DNA of 64,000 bases, from assembly GCF_013377885.1 (NCBI RefSeq), contig NZ_JABKAU010000005.1, positions 62,001 to 126,000 of the forward strand. The letters run 5' to 3'. Within the stretch, counting starts at the first letter, position 1; each line of letters starts with the position of its first letter. The DNA is from Hymenobacter lapidiphilus. Its GTDB lineage: Bacteria > Bacteroidota > Bacteroidia > Cytophagales > Hymenobacteraceae. Positions 42,844-51,310 of this stretch are shown here, piece by piece. The position numbers and the translations under genes are program-made. The notes beneath the pieces were generated by a model. That model was not told the origin of the DNA. It saw only the letters and a program-made list of their open reading frames with translations, and did not search any database.

Positions 42844-43647
42844 ATGTCGTACGTTGGCAAGAACATCCGGAAGATAAGAACCGTCAAAAAGCTCAGTCAG
42901 GCCGCTTTTGCGGAGCTTTTTGGCTTGGCACGGCCCAGCGTGGGCGCTTACGAGGAAGGAAGGTCGGAGCCGAAAATGGAGACGCTGCTGCAGATTGCTC
43001 AGCATTTTGGCTTGTCAGTGGATTTGCTACTCACGAAAGAGCTGACCATAAATGAGCTCTATCGGTTCGATATTTTCAAGTCCCAGGAGTCGGTGTTAAC
43101 CAAAGCCGATGCGCCCGCCGCCGCCGCGCTGGCCGATCAGCGGCCCCAGCTCACGCCCTACGTGCCTCAGGCCCGACTGCTCGAATACATCGTTCGCCAC
43201 CACGATTCGGCCTTTATCGACGCGCTGCCTCCGCTCACGTTCCCGCACCAGCTGGGACCCGCCACCCGCGCCTTCGACCTCAACGGCCCCGACATGGCGC
43301 CCACCCTGCGCCACCAGGACGTGCTACTCTGCTGCCGCGTTGATAAGGTGCTGCCTCGCCTGCACAGCGGCCGGGTGTACGCCCTGCTCACCCAAAGCCG
43401 CCTGCTGGTGCGCCGCCTGCAGGAGCAGCTGCCCGGCCAGGTGCTCAAACTACGAGCCGACAACCCCGACTATCCGCCCCAGGATTTCCACCTGCCCGAA
43501 GCCCTCGAAATCTGGGAGGTACATGGCAGCTTCAGCACTTACCTGCGCCGCCCGGCCCTGCTCGAAGAGCGCGTGGCTCTGCTCGAACAGCAGCTTGCAC
43601 AGCTGCAAACCCGCCTGGAAGAGGGCGCGTCAAGCAGCCCGGCGTAG
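42844..43647 (+). CDS. XRE-family regulator with degenerate S24 (LexA-like) domain
   Basis: 267 residues. A helix-turn-helix lies at about 8-65 (LSQAAFAELFGLARPSVGAYEEG). The C-terminal part resembles the LexA/CI S24 fold, but the position of the catalytic Ser in the GxSMxP motif is Asp (LNGPDMAPTL, D150) and the Lys position appears to be Arg (R190/R191), so self-cleavage is unlikely. A heptad tail (LEERVALLEQQLAQLQTRL) may dimerise. It is divergent from the PspA/flotillin operon and is probably its repressor and sensor. Confidence 0.85.
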   Translation: MSYVGKNIRKIRTVKKLSQAAFAELFGLARPSVGAYEEGRSEPKMETLLQIAQHFGLSVDLLLTKELTINELYRFDIFKSQESVLTKADAPAAAALADQRPQLTPYVPQARLLEYIVRHHDSAFIDALPPLTFPHQLGPATRAFDLNGPDMAPTLRHQDVLLCCRVDKVLPRLHSGRVYALLTQSRLLVRRLQEQLPGQVLKLRADNPDYPPQDFHLPEALEIWEVHGSFSTYLRRPALLEERVALLEQQLAQLQTRLEEGASSSPA

Positions 43648-43692
43648 CGCCGTAATGGGTGCTTCAATAGGAAGCCAAACTGACCTAAACGA

Positions 43693-43726
43693 AAACCGAC
43701 GCGGAGCCAGAGCGCCGCGTCGGTTT
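43693..43726 (+). terminator. Intrinsic terminator after the XRE gene
   Basis: AAACCGACGCGG pairs with CCGCGTCGGTTT. It lies 46 bases after the stop. Confidence 0.75.
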
Positions 43727-43772
43727 CAAGGAAAGCAAAAATAGCCCGCAGCCGATGTAGCTGCAGGACACT

Positions 43773-43797
43773 AAAAACCCGGCTGCTGGGCCGGGTT
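43773..43797 (-). terminator. Leftward terminator
   Basis: On the minus strand AACCCGG, an 8-base loop and CCGGGTT are followed by TTTAG, just downstream of the 50-residue leftward gene. Confidence 0.6.
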
Positions 43798-43818
43798 AGA
43801 ACTGGGATGTTGCCGAAT

Positions 43819-43971
43819 TTAGCTCTGGGGACTAGTAGTTGTAGTGCGGAATAGGGCTAGTACTTCGTCGGTGAGAGATACGCGGGGGGTAGACTGCGGC
43901 CGATTGGCAGCGCCAACCAGTAGTAACGCGAAAAGGAGGAAAAATCGAAGGAAATTGGTAAAACGTTGCAT
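43819..43971 (-). CDS. Small exported or membrane peptide (50 aa)
   Basis: From ATG 43971 the product begins MQRFTNFLRFFLLFALLLVG, which looks like a signal peptide or single anchor, followed by a ~30-residue polar tail rich in Thr and Ser. A terminator follows on the same strand. A longer upstream extension to 44124 is possible but not supported by composition. Function unknown. Confidence 0.45.
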   Translation of the reverse strand: MQRFTNFLRFFLLFALLLVGAANRPQSTPRVSLTDEVLALFRTTTTSPQS

Positions 43972-44225
43972 GCTAGAGTAAGGTGCGAATCGGGTCAGCC
44001 GGCCCCATTGGAGGGCCGTGCTGCTGCTTACGGCAAAAGTAAGGCTTCGGATGTTGGCCTGCTGGTATAAACTGACGAACCGGGTCTGATCCGCTGCCAA
44101 AGACGAAATAAAGCCGCCAGCCACTTTCGGCAGCCCGTGTATGCTATGCTGCCGGCTGGTGGCAGCCGGGCTAAAAGCAATATCTTGCTGATGCGCTCCG
44201 CGTGCCCACTTGTTGCTCCCTCGTC

Positions 44226-45986
44226 ATGCCTCAATCTGCCCTGCAAACTCCCGAGCTCAACCTCGAAGCCACCTCGAAACTGGGTGCCGTGGCAGCTTCT
44301 GGCCGGCCCATGTACTACGAGTATCAGCCCAAGGAAACTGTGAAGGCCCAGCATGGCATCACGCTGCGCTGCAAAACCTGGGAAGCTGAGGCTGCCTTGC
44401 GGATGCTGGAAAACAACCTCGACCCGGCCGTGAGCCTCGTGTACGACGAGCTGATTGTATACGGCGGGGCCGGCCGCGCCGCCCGCAACTGGAAGGAGTA
44501 CCAGACTATTGTGCGCACGCTCAAAAACCTGGAGCCCGACGAAACCATGCTCGTGCAGAGCGGCAAGGCCGTGGGCGTGCTGCGTACCTGGGCCCACGCC
44601 CCGCGAGTGCTCATCGCCAACTCCAACCTGGTGCCTGCCTGGAGCACCCAGGAGCATTTCGATGAGCTGGATAAGTTGGGGTTGATGATGTACGGGCAGA
44701 TGACGGCCGGCTCCTGGATTTACATTGCCACCCAGGGCATTCTGCAGGGCACCTACGAAACCTTCGCCGCCGTAGCCGAGCGCCACTTTTCGGGCACGCT
44801 GGCCGGCACCGTAACCGTAACGGCCGGCCTGGGCGGCATGAGTGGGGCCCAGCCTCTGGCCGTTACCATGAACGACGGCGTATGCCTGGTAATCGAGCCC
44901 ATTGATGAGCGCGTGAAGCAGAAGATGCGCGAAGGCTACCTCGACGAGCAGGCCCACGACCTCGACCACGCCCTGGAGCTGTGCGAGCAGTACCGGCAGG
45001 AGCGCAAAGGCTGGAGCATCGGCCTTACCGGCAACGCCGCCACGGTGCTGCCCGAGCTGCTGGAGCGTGGCTACAGAATCGATATTGTAACCGACCAGAC
45101 CTCGGCCCACGACTTGCTCGACTACATTCCCGAAGGCGACATCGACGCGGTGCTGCAATTGCGGAAAGACAATCCCGCCGAGTTCCGGCGTCAGGCGCTG
45201 GCTTCCATCATGAAGCACTGCCAGGCCATAATCGATATGCAGACGGCCGGCGCCGTGGCCCTCGACTACGGCAACAACCTGCGCGGCCAAGCCGAAAAGG
45301 GCGGCCTGAAAGTGCGCGACGAGCAGGGCCAGTTTCTGTATCCCGGCTTCGTGCCCGCCTACATCCGGCCGCTGTTCTGCGAGGGCAAGGGCCCCTTCCG
45401 CTGGGCGGCCCTCTCCGGCGACCCCCAGGATATTCTGCGCATCGACCGCGCCCTGCTCGAAACCTTCCCCGACGACAAGCTGCTGGCCCGCTGGATTGAG
45501 AAGGCCCAGGCCAAAGTGCCGTTTATCGGGCTGCCGGCGCGCGTGTGCTGGCTGGGCTACGGCGAGCGGGAAAAGTTCGGCCTGGTCATCAACGACCTCG
45601 TGGCCCGGGGCGAAGTGTCGGCCCCCATCGTCATCGGCCGCGACCACCTCGACTGCGGCTCAGTGGCCTCGCCCAACCGCGAAACCGAAGGCATGAAGGA
45701 CGGCTCCGACGCCGTGGCCGACTGGCCCCTGCTCAACGCCCTGGCCAACTGCGCCTCGGGCGCCGACTGGGTGAGCCTGCACAACGGCGGCGGCGTAGGC
45801 ATCGGCAACTCCACCCACTCGGGCATGGTGATAGTGGCCACCGGAACCCCCGAAAAAGCCGAACGCCTCAAACGTGTTTTGACAACTGACCCCGGCATGG
45901 GCATATTGCGCCACGCCGACGCCGGCTACGAACTGGCCCAGCAGGTAGCCCGGGAGCGAGGCGTGCAGATTCCGGCAATGGAGTAA
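44226..45986 (+). CDS. hutU: Urocanate hydratase
   Basis: 586 residues from ATG 44226 (MPQSALQ). Urocanase landmarks include [32 protein letters not shown] (NAD contact), [16 protein letters not shown] (Rossmann loop), [13 protein letters not shown] and the C-terminal [23 protein letters not shown] segment. It converts urocanate to imidazolonepropionate with tightly bound NAD+. hutI lies 13 kb away on the same strand; hutH and the last hut enzyme are not in the window. Confidence 0.97.
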   Translation: MPQSALQTPELNLEATSKLGAVAASGRPMYYEYQPKETVKAQHGITLRCKTWEAEAALRMLENNLDPAVSLVYDELIVYGGAGRAARNWKEYQTIVRTLKNLEPDETMLVQSGKAVGVLRTWAHAPRVLIANSNLVPAWSTQEHFDELDKLGLMMYGQMTAGSWIYIATQGILQGTYETFAAVAERHFSGTLAGTVTVTAGLGGMSGAQPLAVTMNDGVCLVIEPIDERVKQKMREGYLDEQAHDLDHALELCEQYRQERKGWSIGLTGNAATVLPELLERGYRIDIVTDQTSAHDLLDYIPEGDIDAVLQLRKDNPAEFRRQALASIMKHCQAIIDMQTAGAVALDYGNNLRGQAEKGGLKVRDEQGQFLYPGFVPAYIRPLFCEGKGPFRWAALSGDPQDILRIDRALLETFPDDKLLARWIEKAQAKVPFIGLPARVCWLGYGEREKFGLVINDLVARGEVSAPIVIGRDHLDCGSVASPNRETEGMKDGSDAVADWPLLNALANCASGADWVSLHNGGGVGIGNSTHSGMVIVATGTPEKAERLKRVLTTDPGMGILRHADAGYELAQQVARERGVQIPAME

Positions 45987-46003
45987 TTCTAACCACACAT
46001 TAT

Positions 46004-46543
46004 ATGCAAGTCAATTTAGCGGAGCTAAGTTGGGAGGATGTGAAGAAATGCATCTATCCGGCCGATGGCTCCTTGCCAGATACATATGTTTTGGAAACAA
46101 CCCGGGACGAGTGGCGGCGGTGGGCAGATTTTGTGAATAGCAACTATCCGGTGAAGTACTTTCCTGGTGACGGACACGAGGGCGTAGAAGTAGAAATAAA
46201 TATGCCAGCCGTATTCAAGTACTGGGATAGTAACGACAAGGATGATAGCGTGCCGCATGCCAGCATCCAAGTTGGCGGGGTAAGGGTGAATTGTTTTTTT
46301 CTAAGCGAGGATATTATTGATGGCGACATTGACCCGCGCGATGTCCGTTCGAGCATCGACCATGACCATTTGATGCGCTATCTGACCAGTATCTCCCTGT
46401 TATTAGGTAAGCGAATTGTTCTGCTGAGCGAAGGCACGCAATTCAGTACTGGCACACCCACCGGGTTCGACCCCGAGCCTTTGTTAACCATAGATGGAGA
46501 ACTGGTGTCTGCGCACATCTGGTGGCCAAGGCTCAAAGCGTGA
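46004..46543 (+). CDS. Hypothetical acidic protein (179 aa), possible immunity type
   Basis: 179 residues, acidic, with no signal peptide. Segments such as LETTRDEWRRWADFVNSNYPVKYF and DHDHLMRYLTSISLLLGKRIVLLSEG suggest an alpha/beta fold similar in style to immunity proteins. GC content is lower than in hutU, 17 bp upstream, which suggests separate origin. No family assigned. Confidence 0.65.
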   Translation: MQVNLAELSWEDVKKCIYPADGSLPDTYVLETTRDEWRRWADFVNSNYPVKYFPGDGHEGVEVEINMPAVFKYWDSNDKDDSVPHASIQVGGVRVNCFFLSEDIIDGDIDPRDVRSSIDHDHLMRYLTSISLLLGKRIVLLSEGTQFSTGTPTGFDPEPLLTIDGELVSAHIWWPRLKA

Positions 46544-46656
46544 ATCTTGCTGTCTAATGATAATTTTGGTGGCCTATACTCTCAGCAAATGGAGCGTTAA
46601 CCATGCAGATCAAGTGCTATTCAGCTCTAAGTACTTATCCGCTACCTAAACCACCT

Positions 46657-47544
46657 TTATACCGCGCCGCCGCAGTGCCAGCAGAACGCGGCGTCGGGGC
46701 GGTGCCCCTCGGCCTGGCAGCGGGAGCAACGAGCCTGTTTGTAGGCCGGAGCGGCCAGCCCGGCGGTGGTTCCGGCTACTGGTGGGGTGGCGCCAGCGGC
46801 CGGAACCGCCGCGGCCTGGCTGCGCGACATCTGGGCCGACACAATGCCGGTGGGCACGGCAATAATGGCGTAGCCCATAATCATGAGCAAAGCGGCCAGC
46901 GTCTGCCCCAGCACCGTTACGGGCGAAATGTCGCCGTAGCCCACTGTCGTTAGCGTTACTACGGCCCAGTACACGCTTTTCGGGATGCTGGTGAAGCCAT
47001 TTTGGCCCCCTTCGAGCACGTACATAAACGTGCCCATCAGAACGGTCAGCGTCAGGACCGACGATAGAAACACCAGAATTTTGAAGCGGCTGGCTTTCAG
47101 GGCATTCAGAATGAATTCGCCTTCCCCAATAAACTGCCCCAGCTTGAAAATGCGAAACACCCGTAGCAGCCGCACCGTGCGCACTACCAGCAGGTAGTGG
47201 CTGCCCGCCAGCACCAATACCAGCAACGATGGCACAATGGCTACCACATCAATCAGCCCTAGCCAGCTTAGTGCGTAGCGCAACGGCCGCCTCACAATCA
47301 GCAGCCGCACCAGGTACTCGACCAGAAACACCACCGTAAACACCCACTCCACCACCCGTAGCGCCGGCCCGTACTGCGCATTGATGCTGCTCACGCTCTC
47401 CAACATCACGGCCAGTACGCTCAGCAAAATGGCCAGCAGCAACAGGATGTCGAACAGCTGGCCGGCTCGCGTATCAGCCTCAAAAACGACGCGGTAAATG
47501 TTTCGCTTCCAGATCGGAGCGGTGGGAGAGGGGCGGTTTTCCAT
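46657..47544 (-). CDS. Voltage-gated-type potassium channel with C-terminal zinc ribbon
   Basis: 295 residues. Six membrane helices are visible; S4 carries regularly spaced Arg (VVRTVRLLRVFRIFKLG) and the pore holds the K+ selectivity filter TTVGYGD. After S6 an Ala/Pro-rich linker leads to a zinc-ribbon motif C-x2-C and C-x2-C (ARCSRCQAEG...FCWHCGG). It would let K+ pass across the inner membrane under voltage control. The zinc ribbon could bind a metal or partner in the cytoplasm. Confidence 0.92.
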   Translation of the reverse strand: MENRPSPTAPIWKRNIYRVVFEADTRAGQLFDILLLLAILLSVLAVMLESVSSINAQYGPALRVVEWVFTVVFLVEYLVRLLIVRRPLRYALSWLGLIDVVAIVPSLLVLVLAGSHYLLVVRTVRLLRVFRIFKLGQFIGEGEFILNALKASRFKILVFLSSVLTLTVLMGTFMYVLEGGQNGFTSIPKSVYWAVVTLTTVGYGDISPVTVLGQTLAALLMIMGYAIIAVPTGIVSAQMSRSQAAAVPAAGATPPVAGTTAGLAAPAYKQARCSRCQAEGHRPDAAFCWHCGGAV

Positions 47545-47685
47545 AAGCGCAAACGGTGATGCCGTAAAGCTACGGCGACCAACCGAAAGCCTGCTGACGG
47601 CTTACCGTACTGGTTTGCGGCCAGTACAGCGCGTTCTGCCCGGTGGCCAACGCACAGTTTTCAGGCAGGACGGCTTACCTTTCCG

Positions 47686-48084
47686 ATGATGTTTACCAAC
47701 CTCAAGAGCCGCGCCCGGGTCCTCAAAACCGAACTGGTGGCCCTCTACTACGCTGCTCGCGACCCGCGCACGCCCTGGTATGCCCGCCTGGTGATGGTGG
47801 CGACGCTGGCCTACGCCGCCAGTCCCATCGACCTGATTCCTGATTTCATCCCCGTGTTGGGCTACCTCGACGACCTGATACTGGTGCCCGCGGGCATAGC
47901 GCTCAGTATTAGGCTGGTGCCGGCCGAGGTGATGCGGGAGGCCCGGGAGCGGGCAGCTGCTACGCCCGTTTCCCGGCACGCCAATTGGCTGGTAGGCACC
48001 GTGGTGCTGGTAATCTGGCTGATAGCGCTACTGAGTGTGGGCCGGCTCGGGTGGGCGTGGTGGCAGGCGCGGCAACAGCCGTAA
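47686..48084 (+). CDS. YkvA-family (DUF1232) membrane protein
   Basis: 132 residues. The DUF1232 signature ARDPRTPWYARLVMVATLAYAASPIDLIPDFIPVLGYLDDL is complete (about 24-65). A C-terminal hydrophobic helix (LVGTVVLVIWLIALLSV) follows. Start is ATG 47686 (or 47689). Function of the family is unknown. Confidence 0.88.
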   Translation: MMFTNLKSRARVLKTELVALYYAARDPRTPWYARLVMVATLAYAASPIDLIPDFIPVLGYLDDLILVPAGIALSIRLVPAEVMREARERAAATPVSRHANWLVGTVVLVIWLIALLSVGRLGWAWWQARQQP

Positions 48085-48116
48085 GCCGGGCCGTTTCGGT
48101 CGTGGCGCCGGCCCGC

Positions 48117-49046
48117 CTACCGGTTCGCCGCCAGCAGGGCCCGTACCGTCGTCCACTCCAGGCCCGGGTAGCGGTTGTTGTCCAGGGGGCCCTGCAGCTT
48201 GGCGTCGCCGCTGAGCATGTTGCGCAGGTACTGCATGCCCTGCCAGGGCGGAAACACGTCGTTGGGGGCCGGAACCATTGTTTTGGTAATGCTGATGAGC
48301 GTACTTAGCAGGCCCAGCCCGCCGGGCCGCAGCAGCCGATAGGGCCGGCCGGTGGCGGCACTGGCGGCCTCGCGCAGTTGCCGGGGGCTGGCTACTTCGC
48401 CGGCCACGCGCAGGTAGCGGGGTGTGGTGGGGTCGAGGGCGGCAGCGGCCGTAAAGTCGGCCGTGTCCTGCATGGTGGTCAGGTCGAGGGGCTGGTCGGC
48501 GTTGCCCCAGTACAGCACCAGCCGCGGGCCGGCCAGCACTACCGGTGCCGTGCCCCGCAGCAAATCCATGAACATGCCGTTGAGCACCGAAGTAGCCCGG
48601 ATGGGCGCGTTATCGAGCCGGCGGGCAAACTCGCGCCGCAGGTCGAAGTTGCGGTTCGAGCCCTCTGACACCCGGGTGAAATCGGCCGAAAAGTCGGATG
48701 GAATGAAGCGCGGTACGCTGGCCGCCACGGCCGCATCGAGCAGCCGGCCCTGGGTTTCCACTATAATATCGCGCAGCCCGTTGAGTGCCGATACTACGCA
48801 GCCAGCCCCCTGGCAGGCGCGGGTCAGGTCGGCGAGGCTGCCATAGTCCACGGCAACCACCTGCACCCCCTGCTGCCGCAACGACTCGGCTTCGGCCCCG
48901 CTCAGGCTGGCCGGGCGTACTAGTGCCCGCACCTCGGCTCCGCGCCGGCGCAGCTGGTGGGCAATAAGCAAACCCAGCGCCCCGGTGGCCCCGGCCAGTA
49001 CAATTAGCGGCGAGTTGGCCGGAGCGGAAGTGGTTGGTTCAGTCAT
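48117..49046 (-). CDS. NmrA/isoflavone-reductase-like NAD(P)-binding protein
   Basis: 309 residues from ATG 49046. The N-terminal GATGALGLLIAHQLRRRG is an atypical-SDR dinucleotide motif. RFIPSDFSADF is the conserved segment of the NmrA/isoflavone reductase group. It may be a redox-sensing regulator or a reductase; the substrate is unknown. Confidence 0.85.
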   Translation of the reverse strand: MTEPTTSAPANSPLIVLAGATGALGLLIAHQLRRRGAEVRALVRPASLSGAEAESLRQQGVQVVAVDYGSLADLTRACQGAGCVVSALNGLRDIIVETQGRLLDAAVAASVPRFIPSDFSADFTRVSEGSNRNFDLRREFARRLDNAPIRATSVLNGMFMDLLRGTAPVVLAGPRLVLYWGNADQPLDLTTMQDTADFTAAAALDPTTPRYLRVAGEVASPRQLREAASAATGRPYRLLRPGGLGLLSTLISITKTMVPAPNDVFPPWQGMQYLRNMLSGDAKLQGPLDNNRYPGLEWTTVRALLAANR

Positions 49047-49288
49047 GGAAAACAAAAAGCTGTAGCAGGAGTGGAGCGACAGCGCAGGCAAGGCCAAGTG
49101 TGACCTTCGCAGCACCGAAGCGAACAGCTGCTTTACCCGGCCGGCCCCTATAAAGTTGTTGCTCCCGCCGCGGCTGCCTCAAAAACCGTCGCCACAACTG
49201 GGCCCACCCAATCCATTTGCTGGCGTATGCAAACGATGCTCGCCAGTTTCACTGGCCCGTTCCATACCCATGTAGTGTTGAGCCCAAG

Positions 49289-49443
49289 CTGCGGAGGTCG
49301 GTGTAAGGGCGGGGCGGCTTGTCCCCGCCCGCCGTTCGTGCCGCTGCAACGCTAATCCTCCAACGGGAATCGTTCAACGGCGGGCGGGGACAACCGAAGG
49401 ACAGCGCAGCTAAGCCCCGCCCCTACACCGACCTCCGCAACTT
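49289..49443. repeat. Family-B fold-back repeat B4, right arm split by 18-bp insert
   Basis: The left arm runs AAGCTGCGGAGGTCGGTGTA and the GGGGCGG core; the right arm ends CACCGACCTCCGCAACTT. Inside the right arm, between GGGGACAA and AAGCCCCG, is CCGAAGGACAGCGCAGCT. The copy at 52950 has a similar insert. The rest of the 444-bp gap 49047-49490 shows nothing else. Confidence 0.85.
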
Positions 49444-49490
49444 AGGTAGTTGACTGTTGGCCGGTAACTTGGCCCTAGCCGCCCTGATAT

Positions 49491-49730
49491 ATGGTGTTGC
49501 GGCAGCCGGGCACCACCGGCCAGGGCTTCTACAACTACACCATTCGGGTGCTGGAGCGGCTGGGCCGTGCAACCGGCCTGGGCTACGTGCTGGTTTCGTT
49601 GCTGATGGGCGTGCTCATTCCGGCGGTGGCGGCTGGGCTGCTGCTGCCGCGCCGCCGGGTACTGCTGGCCTGGGTGGGGCTGCTGGCGCTGCTGTTGGGC
49701 TATTTTATGGTCGGCACGCGCCTCGTCTGA
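49491..49730 (+). CDS. Small membrane protein, tentative (79 aa)
   Basis: 79 residues with two hydrophobic segments (GYVLVSLLMGVLIPAVAAGLLL and VLLAWVGLLALLLGYFMVG) separated by a basic loop (PRRR), a sensible two-helix hairpin. An overlapping 110-codon frame at 49457-49789 is Gly/Ala-rich and less likely. No family is recognised. Confidence 0.4.
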   Translation: MVLRQPGTTGQGFYNYTIRVLERLGRATGLGYVLVSLLMGVLIPAVAAGLLLPRRRVLLAWVGLLALLLGYFMVGTRLV

Positions 49731-49817
49731 AACGGCCGAAGGTGGTCCTGGGTACCCCAGTGGCCGCAATGCTGGTTTATAACAAATAACCTGTCGAGTA
49801 CTTCCAAAAAAAAAGTC

Positions 49818-49938
49818 TATCTTTAGCACGTTAAAAGGCAAATTGCCAACGAGTCCTCAACTCAACTCAGCCCGCCTGAATTGAGCCAATACGTCCCGCT
49901 GCTGCTTGCTTTATCATCTCCACCTCCTTCCAAGCATC
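49818..49938 (+). promoter_or_regulatory. Possible promoter and long 5' leader of the cold-shock gene
   Basis: TATCTTTA at 49818-49825 is one mismatch from TAnnTTTG, though no good -33 box is seen. A start near 49831 would give a leader of about 108 bases, in line with the long structured leaders of cold-shock mRNAs. Structure was not computed. Confidence 0.4.
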
Positions 49939-50130
49939 ATGCAGACGGGAACCGTAAAATTTTTCAATGAGACCAAAGGGTTTGGTTTCATCAACAACGC
50001 CGAAACCGGCGAAGACATCTTCGTACACGTAACCGGCCTCATTGACGAAATCCGCGACAATGACAAGGTAGAATTCGAAGTAGAGCAGGGCCGTAAGGGC
50101 CTGAACGCCGTTAAAGTGCGTCGCGCTTAG
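49939..50130 (+). CDS. Cold-shock protein (CspA family)
   Basis: 63 residues from ATG 49939. RNP1 is KGFGFI and RNP2 is DIFVHV, in a single five-strand OB fold. It binds single-stranded RNA and DNA and melts structure at low temperature. In-frame codons upstream to 49906 are not part of the family. Confidence 0.96.
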   Translation: MQTGTVKFFNETKGFGFINNAETGEDIFVHVTGLIDEIRDNDKVEFEVEQGRKGLNAVKVRRA

Positions 50131-50153
50131 CCTACCCTACTTTTTGTAGTTGC

Positions 50154-50187
50154 AAAAAGCACGCTCCAGCTAGGGGCGTGCTTTTTT
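50154..50187 (+). terminator. Intrinsic terminator of the cold-shock gene
   Basis: AAAAAGCACGC pairs with GCGTGCTTTTT and a T-run follows, 24 bases after the stop. Confidence 0.9.
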
Positions 50188-50246
50188 GCGCTCTGTAGTA
50201 GGGCGGTAGGATGAATTTGCAGGGCCGTTCTCCGTAGTTTAGCCCC

Positions 50247-51173
50247 ATGAAGCAAGCAGCCTCCACCGTATTTGTCGTCCGGCCCGCCCGGTTCGGCTTC
50301 AACGCCGAAACGGCCGAATCCAACCACTTCCAGCAGGCCTCCACCAGCCTGAGCGCCGCCACTGCCGAGGCCCGCGCTGTGGCCGAGTTCGAGGCCCTGG
50401 TTGATACCCTGCGCAGCCGGGGCATACAGGTGCGCGTGTTCGACGATACGCCCGCCCCCGCCAAGCCCGATGCCGTGTTTCCCAACAACTGGCTTTCGCT
50501 GCACGCCGATGGCCGCGCCGTGCTCTACCCCATGTGCGCCCCCAACCGCCGCCCCGAGCGCCGCCCCGATATTGTGGCGGCCCTGGGCCAGGAATTTGGG
50601 ATATCCGAAGTGCTTGATCTGTCGGGCGCGGAGGCGGAAGGCCGGTTTTTGGAAGGCACCGGCAGCATTATTTTCGACCATGAGCACCGCCGCGCCTATG
50701 CCGGCCGCTCGGCCCGCACCGAGCCGGGCCTGCTGGCCGACGCCTGTGCCCGCTTGGGCTACCAGCCGGTATCGTTCCGGTCCGTCGATGGGCGGGGGCA
50801 GGAAATCTACCACACCAACGTGATGCTCAGCATCGGGCCCGGCTTTGCAGTGGCCTGCCTCGAAAGCATTGTGGATGCGGCCGAACGCCGCGCCGTGGTA
50901 GACTCGCTCACCGAAACCGGCCACGAAATCGTGCCCATTTCGCTGGCCCAGGTGGCCTGCTTCGCCGGCAACATGCTGGCCCTGCAGCCCGTGGGCGGCC
51001 CCGTGCTGCTGGCCATGTCGCAGAGCGCCCACGACTCGCTCACGGCCGAGCAGCGGCAGCAGCTCAGCCGCCACGCCGAGCTGCTGCCGCTGCCCATCCC
51101 CACCATCGAAACTCTGGGCGGCGGCAGCGTCCGGTGCATGCTGGCGGAGGTGTTTCTGCCCGAAGCCGTTTAA
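50247..51173 (+). CDS. ctlX: Citrulline utilization hydrolase CtlX-like amidinotransferase-fold enzyme
   Basis: 308 residues. VRPARFGFNAETAESNHFQ at the N-terminus, PDAVFPNNWLSLH, FLEGTGSIIFD, YHTNVMLSIGPGFAVAC and a C-terminal LGGGSVRCMLAEVFLP are the landmarks of this group. The Asp, His and C-terminal Cys form the catalytic set of the guanidino-group-modifying superfamily. It probably acts on citrulline or arginine-type guanidines. Confidence 0.88.
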   Translation: MKQAASTVFVVRPARFGFNAETAESNHFQQASTSLSAATAEARAVAEFEALVDTLRSRGIQVRVFDDTPAPAKPDAVFPNNWLSLHADGRAVLYPMCAPNRRPERRPDIVAALGQEFGISEVLDLSGAEAEGRFLEGTGSIIFDHEHRRAYAGRSARTEPGLLADACARLGYQPVSFRSVDGRGQEIYHTNVMLSIGPGFAVACLESIVDAAERRAVVDSLTETGHEIVPISLAQVACFAGNMLALQPVGGPVLLAMSQSAHDSLTAEQRQQLSRHAELLPLPIPTIETLGGGSVRCMLAEVFLPEAV

Positions 51174-51245
51174 ATTGTAGCCGGCTAAATTGAGTGGCCG
51201 GCGAGTAAAAGGACATGATGTGCCTGTTGTCACCCTTCTACTACC

Positions 51246-51287
51246 AACCAAAACGAGCCTGCCAATTCCGGCGGGCTCGTTTTGGTT
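51246..51287. terminator. Bidirectional terminator between ctlX and mqo
   Basis: AACCAAAACGAGCC (51246-51259) pairs with GGCTCGTTTTGGTT (51274-51287), with A-rich and T-rich flanks serving both strands. Confidence 0.85.
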
Positions 51288-51310
51288 GAGTCGTTGATCG
51301 GGCGCAGGCG

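Noticed and set aside
49457..49789. 110-codon frame overlapping the 79-residue membrane protein
   Set aside because: Gly/Ala-rich without a plausible fold; the overlapping two-helix frame is more protein-like.
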